Positions 24,537 through 32,575 of a stretch of 64,000 nt of DNA are shown here, in pieces. The position numbers and the translations under genes are program-made. The DNA lies in NCBI GenBank assembly GCA_963850525.1, contig CAWKLQ010000004.1, forward strand, positions 248,001 through 312,000, written 5' to 3'. The number at the start of each line of letters is the position of its first letter. The first letter of the stretch is position 1. The notes beneath the pieces were generated by a model. That model was given only the letters and a program-made list of their open reading frames with translations. It had not been told where the DNA came from and ran no database searches. The stretch comes from JAEMQF01 sp963850525. Its GTDB lineage: Bacteria; Pseudomonadota; Gammaproteobacteria; Burkholderiales; Burkholderiaceae_C.

Positions 24537-25528
24537 CGCTGCTCGAAACCCTGGACCGCGACGGACAGGCGCGCGCCTGCGTCGTCGTGCGGCGCTGGCC
24601 GCTGCGTGTGGGGCGTGCGCTGGACAACCACATGGTGTTGTCCGACCCGTACGTCGCGCCGCATCACTTTCACGTGCAAGCCAGCGACGAAGGCCTGCAC
24701 CTCGTCGTCGACGCCACCGGCAACGGCGTGCAAATCGGCCGACGCCGCTTGCACACCGGCGAGGAGCACCGCTGGGCGGCCGACGCCGAACCGCTGGAGA
24801 TGACCGTCGGCCGCACCCGGCTGCGCCTGCGCAATGCGGCCGAAGTGTTGCCCGCCGAACTGCCGCTGGCGGGGTTGGCGACACGCAGCCGGCGCTGGGT
24901 GCCGAGCCTGGTGGCGGCGTGTGTGTTGCTCGCCCTGTTGATGTTCAACACTTACCTCGACACCGACCCGGATGCCCTGGGCCGCGCAAGCTCCGCGCTG
25001 CTGCTCTCGGCGGTCTCGATCGCTGCCGTGTGGTGCGGCCTGTGGTCGCTGCTGTCCAAGACCTTCACGCGCCAGGCGCGCTTCGGCTGGCACCTCCGGG
25101 TGTTTCTGTTTGCCGGCGTCGCCTTGCTCGTCGTCGAACATCTGCCAAGCGTGCTGGCGTTTGCACTGTCTTGGTCGTGGCTCAGCAGTTTCAGTTTCAT
25201 CGCCACCTACAGCGTCGCCGCAGCGACGCTCTACTACCATCTGCTCGCGGTGGAGCTGTCGCGGCCGCGCCTGATGCGTTGGGCAGCGTGCGTCGGCGCC
25301 GCCGTGGCGGTGGCTTTGACCTTGTGGTTCAACGTCCAGCGCAACGAACGCTGGGGCGAAGAGTTGTACATGAGCCATTTGTTTGCCCCGGGGTTGCGCT
25401 TGGCGCGCCCGGTGAACGTCGATCGTTTCGTCGAAGGCGTTGCGGCCCTGCAGCCAGGCCTGGACAGCAAGGCGACTTTGGCGACGCGTGGCGATGTTCC
25501 GGAAGGCAAAGACAGCGATGACGACTGA
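24524..25528 (+). CDS. FHA-domain integral membrane protein
   Basis: This 334-residue protein has an N-terminal cytoplasmic FHA domain (about residues 1-115) with R31 (VGRALDN), H48 and N67 (TGNGVQIG); the Ser normally at position 45 is Ala (VAPHHF). About five transmembrane helices follow (roughly 126-290), then a soluble tail that ends in acidic DSDDD. The weakened pSer/Thr pocket leaves phosphopeptide binding uncertain. The start overlaps the end of the protease gene and the end overlaps the SDR gene start, making a tightly packed trio. The topology suggests a cytoplasmic signal acting on a membrane or periplasmic partner, possibly the protease. Confidence 0.85.
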   Translation: MGTVALLETLDRDGQARACVVVRRWPLRVGRALDNHMVLSDPYVAPHHFHVQASDEGLHLVVDATGNGVQIGRRRLHTGEEHRWAADAEPLEMTVGRTRLRLRNAAEVLPAELPLAGLATRSRRWVPSLVAACVLLALLMFNTYLDTDPDALGRASSALLLSAVSIAAVWCGLWSLLSKTFTRQARFGWHLRVFLFAGVALLVVEHLPSVLAFALSWSWLSSFSFIATYSVAAATLYYHLLAVELSRPRLMRWAACVGAAVAVALTLWFNVQRNERWGEELYMSHLFAPGLRLARPVNVDRFVEGVAALQPGLDSKATLATRGDVPEGKDSDDD

Positions 25529-26285
25529 CTCCCGGGCCGGGCCACGCAGCCTGCTCGTGACCGGCGCGAGCCGCGGCATCGGCGCCGCCGCCGCGCTGCT
25601 CTGCGCGAGAGGCGGCTGGGCCGTCGCAGTGAACTATGCGCGCGACGGCGCCGCTGCGCAGCGGGTCGTGAAGGCGATTCGCGCCGGCGGTGGCACGGCG
25701 CTCGCGCTGCAGGCCGATGTCGCCGACAGCGCCCAGGTGGACACCCTGTTCGAACGCATCGACGCAGAACTGCCGCCCTTGGGCGCGCTCGTGAACAACG
25801 CCGGCGTGATCGACGTGGCGAGCCGCGTCGACGCCATGAGCGCGGCACGCCTGCAACGCATGTTCGCGATCAACGTGTTCGGCAGCTTCTACTGTGCGCG
25901 CGAGGCGGTGCGGCGCCTGTCCACGGCGAATGGCGGCCGCGGCGGAGGAATCGTCAACCTGTCTTCCGCGGCGGCCCGCCTCGGCGCGCCCGGCCAGTAT
26001 GTCGACTACGCGGCCGCCAAAGGCGCGATCGACAGTTTCACGATCGGCCTGGCCAAGGAGGTCGCTGCCGAAGGCATTCGCGTGAACGCGGTGCGGCCCG
26101 GAATCATAGCCACCGAGATTCACGCGTCGGGCGGCCAACCCGATCGCGCCCGGCAAGCCGCGCCGCAAGTGCCGTTGCAACGCCCCGGCAGCGCCGACGA
26201 GGTGGCGCAGGCGATTGCCTGGTTGTTGTCCGACGCGGCGAGCTACACGACTGGGACGATCCTCGATGTGACGGGGGGTCGGTAG
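25518..26285 (+). CDS. Short-chain dehydrogenase/reductase
   Basis: This 255-residue Rossmann-fold oxidoreductase has the complete SDR set: TGASRGIG (cofactor), DVADS, NNAG, the active serine in NLSSAAARLG, YVDYAAAK with Tyr and Lys, and PGIIATEIHA. It resembles FabG-type classical SDRs that reduce keto groups with NAD(P)H. The substrate is not evident. It starts inside the last 11 bases of the FHA membrane gene, so it is the third gene of that overlapping group, although its link with signalling is not obvious. Confidence 0.93.
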   Translation: MTTDSRAGPRSLLVTGASRGIGAAAALLCARGGWAVAVNYARDGAAAQRVVKAIRAGGGTALALQADVADSAQVDTLFERIDAELPPLGALVNNAGVIDVASRVDAMSAARLQRMFAINVFGSFYCAREAVRRLSTANGGRGGGIVNLSSAAARLGAPGQYVDYAAAKGAIDSFTIGLAKEVAAEGIRVNAVRPGIIATEIHASGGQPDRARQAAPQVPLQRPGSADEVAQAIAWLLSDAASYTTGTILDVTGGR

Positions 26286-26317
26286 CCGAGGCGCGGCATT
26301 GGTAGCGGAGTTAGGTG

Positions 26318-26338
26318 AGTTATCTTCATCCGATAACT
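26318..26338. promoter_or_regulatory. Palindrome in AT-rich leader before the P-loop ATPase gene
   Basis: AGTTATC (26318-26324) and GATAACT (26332-26338) form a perfect 7-bp inverted repeat around a 7-base spacer. The leader (about 26311-26365) is strikingly AT-rich for this genome and contains a TATAAAC stretch that could be a -10 box. The repeat would suit a repressor or activator dimer. The role is inferred. Confidence 0.55.
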
Positions 26339-26365
26339 TATCTAATTTCAATATAAACTAACGCC

Positions 26366-27556
26366 ATGAATCCCGTTGCCAACCCTTTTGCGCCGGGCGC
26401 CGGGACTGCGCCGCCCGAACTCGCCGGTCGCGATCCTCTGCGCGAAACCGTGCGCATCGCCATCGAACGCGTGCGCCGCGGTTTGCCTGCCAAAGGTGTG
26501 CTGATGGTCGGGCTGCGTGGCGTCGGCAAGACCGTACTGCTCGACCGAATGCGCGACGACGCCGAAGCCTCTGGGGTCCACACCCTGCGCATCGAAGCGC
26601 CGGAAAGCCGCTCGCTGCCTGCGCTGCTCGCGCCGCAACTGCGCCAGGCCTTGCTGCGCCTGAGCCGCAACGAACAAGCGAAAGAACTCTCGCACCGCGC
26701 GCTGCGTGCGCTGGCCGGCTTCGTGAAAGGCCTGAAGTTCAAGTTTGGCGACATCGAAGTCGGCCTGGACTACGAGCCCGAACCCGGCCTGGCCGACAAC
26801 GGCGATTTGGAACACGATCTGCAGGCCTTGCTCGAGACGGTAGGCGCGGCAGCGCAGAAAGCGGGAACCGCACTGCTCATGTTCATCGACGAACTGCAGT
26901 ACGTGAAAGAGCCCGAACTCGCCGCCCTGATTACCGCCCTGCACCGCTGCGCGCAACGCAAATTGCCCATTGCCTTGATCGGCGCGGGCTTGCCGCAACT
27001 GCGCGGGCGCATGGGCAACGCCAAGTCTTACGCCGAGCGCTTGTTCGACTTCCCCAGCATCGACGCGTTGCCCGAAGACGCGGCGCGCGACGCCATCGTC
27101 AAACCGGCGCTCGCGCAAGGCGTGATGTTCGATCCAGACGCCGTCGGGCGCATCGTCGAAGAAACCCACGGCTACCCCTACTTTCTCCAGGAGTGGGGCA
27201 AACACGCCTGGGACGCCGCCGCGGCATCGCCGATCCGCGCCGACGACGTCGCGCACGCCTCACGCGCCGCAATCGCTGCGCTGGACGAAAGCTTCTTCCG
27301 GGTGCGCTTCGACCGCCTCACACCGTCGGAGAAAAACTATCTGCGCGCGATGGCCGATCTCGGCCCCGGCCCGCACCGCTCCGGCGACATCGCCGAGCGG
27401 CTGCAGCGCAAGGTCACCTCACTCGGCCCGACGCGCAATCAACTCATCTCCAAAGGCATGATCTGGAGCCCGAACCACGGCGACACGGCGTTCACGGTGC
27501 CACTGTTCGACGAGTTCATGCGGCGCATCATGCCGGGCGCTGAGTGGCAACCGTGA
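26366..27556 (+). CDS. P-loop ATPase with C-terminal winged-helix-like region (AAA/STAND-like)
   Basis: This 396-residue protein has a Walker A (GLRGVGKT, residues 49-56) and a Walker B LLMFIDELQYV near residue 172. A helical region with GYPYFLQEWGKHAWD follows, then a C-terminal winged-helix-like part (RSGDIAERLQRKVTSLGPT...LISKGMIW). The layout resembles Orc1/Cdc6-type and STAND NTPases found in many bacteria as lone genes. Its function is unknown; a defence, replication or switch role cannot be told apart. It has its own AT-rich leader with a palindrome. A thioesterase gene follows 22 bases later. Confidence 0.75.
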   Translation: MNPVANPFAPGAGTAPPELAGRDPLRETVRIAIERVRRGLPAKGVLMVGLRGVGKTVLLDRMRDDAEASGVHTLRIEAPESRSLPALLAPQLRQALLRLSRNEQAKELSHRALRALAGFVKGLKFKFGDIEVGLDYEPEPGLADNGDLEHDLQALLETVGAAAQKAGTALLMFIDELQYVKEPELAALITALHRCAQRKLPIALIGAGLPQLRGRMGNAKSYAERLFDFPSIDALPEDAARDAIVKPALAQGVMFDPDAVGRIVEETHGYPYFLQEWGKHAWDAAAASPIRADDVAHASRAAIAALDESFFRVRFDRLTPSEKNYLRAMADLGPGPHRSGDIAERLQRKVTSLGPTRNQLISKGMIWSPNHGDTAFTVPLFDEFMRRIMPGAEWQP

Positions 27557-27578
27557 GCGCAACGCAGAGGAGACTTGG

Positions 27579-27983
27579 ATGGCAACGCGCAACTCGATTC
27601 AGGAACTGATGCAACCCCTGTTGCCCGGCTTGATGGGCGTCGAGCTGACTGTTGCCGAAGCCGACAGGGTGGTCGCGACGATGCTCGTGCGGCCCGATCT
27701 GTGCACCACCGGAGACACGCTGCATGGCGGTGCGTTCATGGCGTTTGCCGACACGCTCGGCGCCGTCGGCACGTTCATGAACTTGGCTCCAGGCCGGCGC
27801 ACCACGACCCTGAACTCGAGCACGCAGTTCATCGCCGGCGCCAAAATCGGCAGCACCGTCACCGGCGAAGCGACGCCGCTGCACCGCGGCAAGACGACAT
27901 CGGTGTGGCAGACCCGGATTACCTCGGAAGAGGGCCGCTTGTGCGCGGTCGTGACCCAGACTCAGCTCGTGCTCGGCCCCTGA
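27579..27983 (+). CDS. PaaI-family hotdog thioesterase
   Basis: This 134-residue protein has the hotdog fold of PaaI/4HBT thioesterases, which hydrolyse acyl- or aryl-CoA thioesters. TGDTLHGGAFMAFADTLGAVG near residue 45 holds the HGG motif and the catalytic Asp position, and TTTLNSSTQFIAGAKIGSTVTGEATPLHRGK is typical of the following strands. The length is usual for the family. It follows the P-loop ATPase gene and probably releases CoA from dead-end intermediates in organic-acid breakdown. Confidence 0.9.
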   Translation: MATRNSIQELMQPLLPGLMGVELTVAEADRVVATMLVRPDLCTTGDTLHGGAFMAFADTLGAVGTFMNLAPGRRTTTLNSSTQFIAGAKIGSTVTGEATPLHRGKTTSVWQTRITSEEGRLCAVVTQTQLVLGP

Positions 27984-27998
27984 GCCGGAGCACCGCAC

Positions 27999-28301
27999 TC
28001 AGGCCGATTTGACGATCAGTTCGAAGTGCTCCACCACCGGGGGCACGGCGAAGAACGGGCCGACGATCGCGCGCCACTGCGCGAACAGCGGGCCCTGGCG
28101 AAAGTCCACGGTGTGGTTCTCCAGCGTGTCCCAATAAATCATCAGGATGTAGCGGTCCGGCGACTCGACGCCGCGATTCACCTTGTAGCCGCGAAATCCC
28201 TTGGCCTTCGAGGCGACGGTTTCTACGCCAAGCTGAATCGCGGCGTTGAATTCCTCGCCCTTGCCGGGCGGGATGCGGATGTCGGCGATTTCGAGAATCA
28301 T
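27999..28301 (-). CDS. Antibiotic biosynthesis monooxygenase (ABM)-domain protein
   Basis: This 100-residue protein has the small ferredoxin-like ABM fold (MILEIADIRIPPGKGEEFNAA, GFRGYKVNRGVESPDRYILMIYWDTLENHT). Members include quinone- and haem-modifying enzymes and proteins of unknown role. No motif identifies a substrate. It is the last gene of a minus-strand set that includes an HCCA isomerase-like protein, an SDR-like protein and a thioredoxin lipoprotein, and is convergent with the PaaI gene. Confidence 0.82.
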   Translation of the reverse strand: MILEIADIRIPPGKGEEFNAAIQLGVETVASKAKGFRGYKVNRGVESPDRYILMIYWDTLENHTVDFRQGPLFAQWRAIVGPFFAVPPVVEHFELIVKSA

Positions 28302-28328
28302 GGGTTGTGGTGCAGAACTGCGGGGGAA

Positions 28329-28949
28329 TCAGTTTAGTGGGCGGGCCGCAGCGAGGCGCGATCCGAGCGCCTCGCGCACGAAGTCGAGCCGGTCCTGACC
28401 GAAGAACAACTGTTCGCCGACGATGAAACTCGGCGCACCGAAGACGCCGCGCGCCACCGCCTCTTCGGTGGCTGCAATCAGCCGCGCCTTCACGTCGGCA
28501 TGGGCCGCCAGCGCCAACGTCGCGTCGGCGTCGAACCCGCTCCGCACAAGTGCCGCGCAGAGTTGCGCCGGATCGGCCAGATCGCAGGCGTCGCGCCACA
28601 TCGCGCTGAACATCGACTCGGTGTAGCGCGCAAAGTCCGCGGGCCGCGTCATTTGAAGCGCGGTGGCGATTCGCATCAAGGTGAGCGTATTCACCGGGAA
28701 GTGCGGGTTGTGCACGAACGGCACGCCATAGCGCTGCGCCCACCGCGTCAGGTCGCCGAACATCCAGCGCCCCTTGGCGGGCACGCTCGCCGGGCTCGAA
28801 TTGCCCGTGGCCTTGAACACGCCGCCGAGCAACATCGGCCGCCAGACGATTTGCGCGTCGCGCTGCGCAGCGATTGTCGGCAACTGCGTATAAGCCAGAT
28901 AGCTGGCGGGGCTGCCGAAATCGAAGAAGAACTCGACGCTGCGTGTCAT
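28329..28949 (-). CDS. DsbA-fold 2-hydroxychromene-2-carboxylate isomerase-like protein (second copy)
   Basis: This 206-residue protein of the HCCA isomerase family shows FFFDFGSPASYLAYTQLPTIA at the N terminus with the Ser of the glutathione-binding site, WRPMLLGGVFKATGNSSP near residue 37, and the conserved end GVFGAPSFIVGEQLFFGQDRLDFV. It fits characterised isomerases better than the copy at 15665. It follows the SDR-like gene by 10 bases. Together they could act in a ring-cleavage pathway, but no such pathway is otherwise visible here. Confidence 0.88.
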   Translation of the reverse strand: MTRSVEFFFDFGSPASYLAYTQLPTIAAQRDAQIVWRPMLLGGVFKATGNSSPASVPAKGRWMFGDLTRWAQRYGVPFVHNPHFPVNTLTLMRIATALQMTRPADFARYTESMFSAMWRDACDLADPAQLCAALVRSGFDADATLALAAHADVKARLIAATEEAVARGVFGAPSFIVGEQLFFGQDRLDFVREALGSRLAAARPLN

Positions 28950-28959
28950 GGGGTGTTCC

Positions 28960-29706
28960 TCAAAATTTCTCCAGCCACGGCCGCAAGTCGAGCTCGTGGG
29001 TCCACGCGCTGCGGTGCTGAAGGTGCAGTTGCCAGTAGCTTTCCGCGATCGCCTCGGGGTTCAGGATGCCGTCTTGCGCCTTGAGCGCATAGCGCTGCGG
29101 GAAGTTTTCGGCGATGAACTGCGTGTCGATGGCGCCGTCGATGATCACATGCGCGACGTGAATGCCTTGTGGGCCCAGTTCGCGCGCCATGCTTTGCGCA
29201 AGCGAGCGCAACGCGTGTTTTGCGCCGGCAAACGCCGCAAAGCCCGCCGCACCGCGCAAACTTGCCGTGGCACCAGTGAACACGATCGTGCCGCGGCCGC
29301 GCGGCAGCATCACCCGCGCCGCCTCCCGGCCCACCAGAAAGCCGGCGAGCGCGCCCATCTCCCACACCTTGCGATAGACGCGCTCGGTCGTCTCGACGAT
29401 GCCGAAGCGAACATTGCCGCCGATATTGAAAACGACGACGTCCAGCGGTGCGATTTCGCGCTCGATTCGCTCCACCAGCGCGACCACTTCGCCCTCGACC
29501 CGGGCGTCCGAAGCGAAGCCATGCGCCGTGCCGCCCTGCGTGCGAATCTGCTCGACGAGCGCCTGCACCTTGTCGGCACTTCGGCGTGTGGCGCACACGG
29601 CAAAGCCTTCGCGCGCGAAGCGCCGGGCGACGGCGCCGCCGGTCGCGTCGCCCGCGCCGACGATCAGGGCTGCCTTGCCGGCGCCTGCCTGGGGCGCTGC
29701 GCTCAC
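28960..29706 (-). CDS. SDR-like protein lacking the catalytic tyrosine
   Basis: This 248-residue protein has the Rossmann cofactor region (VGAGDATGGAVARRF), FNIGGN in place of NNAG, and FAGAK at the position of YxxxK, so the catalytic Tyr is Phe while the Lys is kept. The nearby SDR at 25518 has YAAAK at the same place, which supports the alignment. Activity as a standard dehydrogenase is therefore doubtful. The GTG start at 29706 overlaps the stop of the thioredoxin lipoprotein (GTGA), so the pair is coupled. Confidence 0.83.
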   Translation of the reverse strand: MSAAPQAGAGKAALIVGAGDATGGAVARRFAREGFAVCATRRSADKVQALVEQIRTQGGTAHGFASDARVEGEVVALVERIEREIAPLDVVVFNIGGNVRFGIVETTERVYRKVWEMGALAGFLVGREAARVMLPRGRGTIVFTGATASLRGAAGFAAFAGAKHALRSLAQSMARELGPQGIHVAHVIIDGAIDTQFIAENFPQRYALKAQDGILNPEAIAESYWQLHLQHRSAWTHELDLRPWLEKF

Positions 29707-31295
29707 GCGTCGCCTTTTGTTGGGGCAGGCTTGAGAAGCGCTTCGCACACGGCGCGCTGCGCGTCGGCCGCGGGCAATGCCGCGCAAACATCGTCGACGC
29801 GGGTCTGCAAGCGTTTCAGCACTGCAGCGTGCGTGCCGCCCTGGTTCCAGGTCTGGAGCCAGCTGCCAATCCGCTGCAAGGAGCGCGCGCTGCGCTCGAA
29901 GAATGCGTCGGGCTGCGCCGCAGCTTCGTCGAACAGGCGCAGCGCGGCCTTTTCGATGCGCGCTTCGTCGTGCGGCGCGAGTTCGACGAGCGCGCCGATG
30001 TAACTCGCGCCCCACTGCAGGCGCGTCGCCGCGCCGACGCTCGCTTCAAACGCTTGCTCGGACCAGCGCAACGCGGCCGCCTTGTCGCCGCGCTTCTTCG
30101 CGTTGCTCGCGAGTTCCGACATCAGGTAATAGGGCGAATGGCTCTTGCTCAGGTTGGCGCTCAACAAGGCATCGGATTCGTCGAGCAAGCCGGCCTGCTG
30201 CAAGACATAAGCGGCGAACGGAATCACCGCCTGGCGCTCGTAACCATCGACGATCTCGCGATCGGCGCGCACGATGTGTTCGCGCAAGTGATCGAGCAGG
30301 AGCGCGGGCAAGGCCAGCGGCTTGTCCTTGGGCTGGTCGATTCGCGCCAGCTCGACTCGGGCGTAGAGCGCCGTCAAGCGGTCCGCTCGCGACAACGCGG
30401 CATCGGCTTCGAGCCTGCGCAGCGCAGATTCGAACCCGGCAAGCAGCCGCGGGCGCGCCGCGCCGTCGGGTGCCGCAAGGGCGCGGACGATGTCGGCGGC
30501 GTTGTTGCCGAGCACGTCCATGTGGCTGCGCGACTCGTTTGCGTCCGCCAGAACGTGCAAGACGCGCTCGATCTTCACGCTGGCGACCGAGCCTGCCTTT
30601 TCCGTTGCGGCGAGTGCCTTGAGCAACAACCGCGTCGAGGCTTGCGCGTGCTCGGCGGGGCAGGCGTCGGCGATTTGCGCGAGCACCGCGGGCAACTGCG
30701 CTTTCGCCACGACGTTTTGCTCATCTGTCTCCCAAGAGTAGAACGCGAGCAGCCGCCAATCATTCGCGCTCAGGCCCTTGCCGCCGGCGCGTGCGTCGGC
30801 GAGCAACGCCGTCACCGGGCGCTGCGCATTCATCGACAAGGTCAGCACCTGGGTGTACTGCTGCGCATCGACTTCGCCGGGCAAGCGTGTGACTTCGGTG
30901 CCTTGCGCATTGAACAGCACCATCGTCGGGTAGCCGCGCACCTTGAAGCGGCTCCCCAGTTTTTGCGCGCCGGGGCTGTCGCCGTCGATGTAGACCGGCG
31001 CAAAGGCGCGCGAGCGTTCGATGAAATCGTTGCGGTTGAACAGCGTTGCGCTCAGCTGGTTGCACGGCGGGCACCACTTCGCACCCCAGTAGAGGAACAG
31101 CGGCTTGCCGTCTTGCCGCGCCTGGGCAAATGCGGCGTCGACGTCGGCGTCGCTCGCCGCGTGCGTCCAGGCGATTCCGGCTTTGGCGCTCTGCGCGGCG
31201 CTGGCAGGTTTTGCAGCGCTGGCGTTGTCCGCCGGCTTGGAACAAGCCGTCAGCAGCGCAAGCAGCACGACGGCGCAAGGAGTTCTGTGCAACAT
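29703..31295 (-). CDS. Thioredoxin-domain lipoprotein with long C-terminal helical region
   Basis: This 530-residue protein has a lipoprotein signal with lipobox LTAC (Cys18). A thioredoxin-like domain (about residues 40-160) carries W74-C75-P-P-C78 instead of the usual CGPC, then RGYPTMVLFN with the cis-Pro. The remaining 370 residues are helix-rich and Ala-rich with TPR character. It is probably anchored on the periplasmic side, where it could reduce or hold disulfide proteins. Start MLHRTPC is chosen because it gives the lipoprotein signal. It is followed by overlapping SDR-like and HCCA isomerase-like genes. Confidence 0.82.
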   Translation of the reverse strand: MLHRTPCAVVLLALLTACSKPADNASAAKPASAAQSAKAGIAWTHAASDADVDAAFAQARQDGKPLFLYWGAKWCPPCNQLSATLFNRNDFIERSRAFAPVYIDGDSPGAQKLGSRFKVRGYPTMVLFNAQGTEVTRLPGEVDAQQYTQVLTLSMNAQRPVTALLADARAGGKGLSANDWRLLAFYSWETDEQNVVAKAQLPAVLAQIADACPAEHAQASTRLLLKALAATEKAGSVASVKIERVLHVLADANESRSHMDVLGNNAADIVRALAAPDGAARPRLLAGFESALRRLEADAALSRADRLTALYARVELARIDQPKDKPLALPALLLDHLREHIVRADREIVDGYERQAVIPFAAYVLQQAGLLDESDALLSANLSKSHSPYYLMSELASNAKKRGDKAAALRWSEQAFEASVGAATRLQWGASYIGALVELAPHDEARIEKAALRLFDEAAAQPDAFFERSARSLQRIGSWLQTWNQGGTHAAVLKRLQTRVDDVCAALPAADAQRAVCEALLKPAPTKGDA

Positions 31296-31374
31296 GGTCA
31301 ATTTCCCGCGAAGACCGGACGACGAGTCAGCGTACACGGTTTTGCGCTGTTTGGTGACTCGGCAATGCGCGGCC

Positions 31375-32340
31375 TCAGTCCACCGGCGCGGGCGCGTCGC
31401 GCACGGCCCCGAGCACCGTGTCGAGCGCCGGGTCGCGCGGCGCACGCGACGTGAACTGCGCGACGGCGACACCGACCAGGGTAATCGCCGCACCGCCGAG
31501 TTTGGCCGCAGTGAAAGTCTCGCCGGTCAGGCCCCAGGCGACGACGCCGGCCACCGGGGGCATCAGGTACATCAGCGGCGCGCTGCGTGCCACGCCGCGC
31601 ACGGCGTTGATCCAACCCCACACCATCCAGCCGAGAAACGCCGAGATCAGCACCGCCCACAGGGTACCAGCCCAGATCGCGACGCTGACCTGCGCCCAAT
31701 CCACCGCCAGGCCGGCGGGCAGGCTCACCAGCACGACTGGCGCGCTGCCCAGCAGCGTCGCGTACGTCATGACCGTCACGCCGCCGAAGCGCTCGATCAG
31801 CGGCTTGGCAGTCACCGTGTAGTAGGAAAAGAACCACGCGGCGACCATCAACGTCAAGTCGCCCAGGCTCGCCTGCCAGCTGCCGCCCAGCAGATTGTCC
31901 GACAGGAACAGCAGCACACCCAGGCCCGCCACCGACACGCCGAGCAACTGGCCGCGCCCGAGGTGCTCGATGCCGTGCCAGCGCAGGATCAGCAGGGTGA
32001 ACACCGGGCCGCACGCCAGGATCAAGGAGCTGGAAAACGCCGTCGACCAATGGATGCCATAACTCACCAGGCCCACGTGCAACAGGTGGCCAGCCAACCC
32101 CAACTTGAGCAAGGCAAACAAATCGCGGCGCGTCACCCGCGGCCACGCCAGCCCGTGGCGCGTGCAGAGCAAGGCCACCGCCGCAAGCGGCATGATGAGG
32201 TAGCGCGCGAACAAGAAACCGCCCGGCGTGATGGCGTTGAAGACCGCCTTCTGCACGCTGAAGTTGGCACCCCAGATGACAACGAGCACGAGCGCCACCC
32301 ACAGCGCGCGCCGCATGCGCCTGTGCTGTTCGAGGTTCAT
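31375..32340 (-). CDS. EamA/DMT-family transporter (first)
   Basis: This 321-residue inner-membrane protein has about ten transmembrane helices in two EamA repeats (the second begins near residue 165, SLGDLTLMVAAWFFSYY). DMT transporters mostly export amino acids or other metabolites; the substrate is unknown. The start at MNLEQH (32340) leaves the usual short N terminus; an in-frame ATG at 32397 would add 19 Pro-rich residues. It is divergent from the importer operon that starts at 32576. Confidence 0.9.
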   Translation of the reverse strand: MNLEQHRRMRRALWVALVLVVIWGANFSVQKAVFNAITPGGFLFARYLIMPLAAVALLCTRHGLAWPRVTRRDLFALLKLGLAGHLLHVGLVSYGIHWSTAFSSSLILACGPVFTLLILRWHGIEHLGRGQLLGVSVAGLGVLLFLSDNLLGGSWQASLGDLTLMVAAWFFSYYTVTAKPLIERFGGVTVMTYATLLGSAPVVLVSLPAGLAVDWAQVSVAIWAGTLWAVLISAFLGWMVWGWINAVRGVARSAPLMYLMPPVAGVVAWGLTGETFTAAKLGGAAITLVGVAVAQFTSRAPRDPALDTVLGAVRDAPAPVD

Positions 32341-32575
32341 CGCGGCAGGGCCGTGGGTCAGGTCGGGGTTTGGCGCAGGCCGGGGCACATCAGGCATCTT
32401 CGGAACTCGATCGGACTCGTTGTCGCCCTGCTGCTTCGGTGCAGGCAGTGTCGCCCAAGCGGGGTCGCGTTTCGGAACCCGCCTGCAGGCCCCCCGCCGA
32501 CCGCAGGAAACCCCGCTTGCGAGAACGCCCCAAGCTCACCAAAATGTTTGCTGAATTCCAATCCTGGAGACTCCG

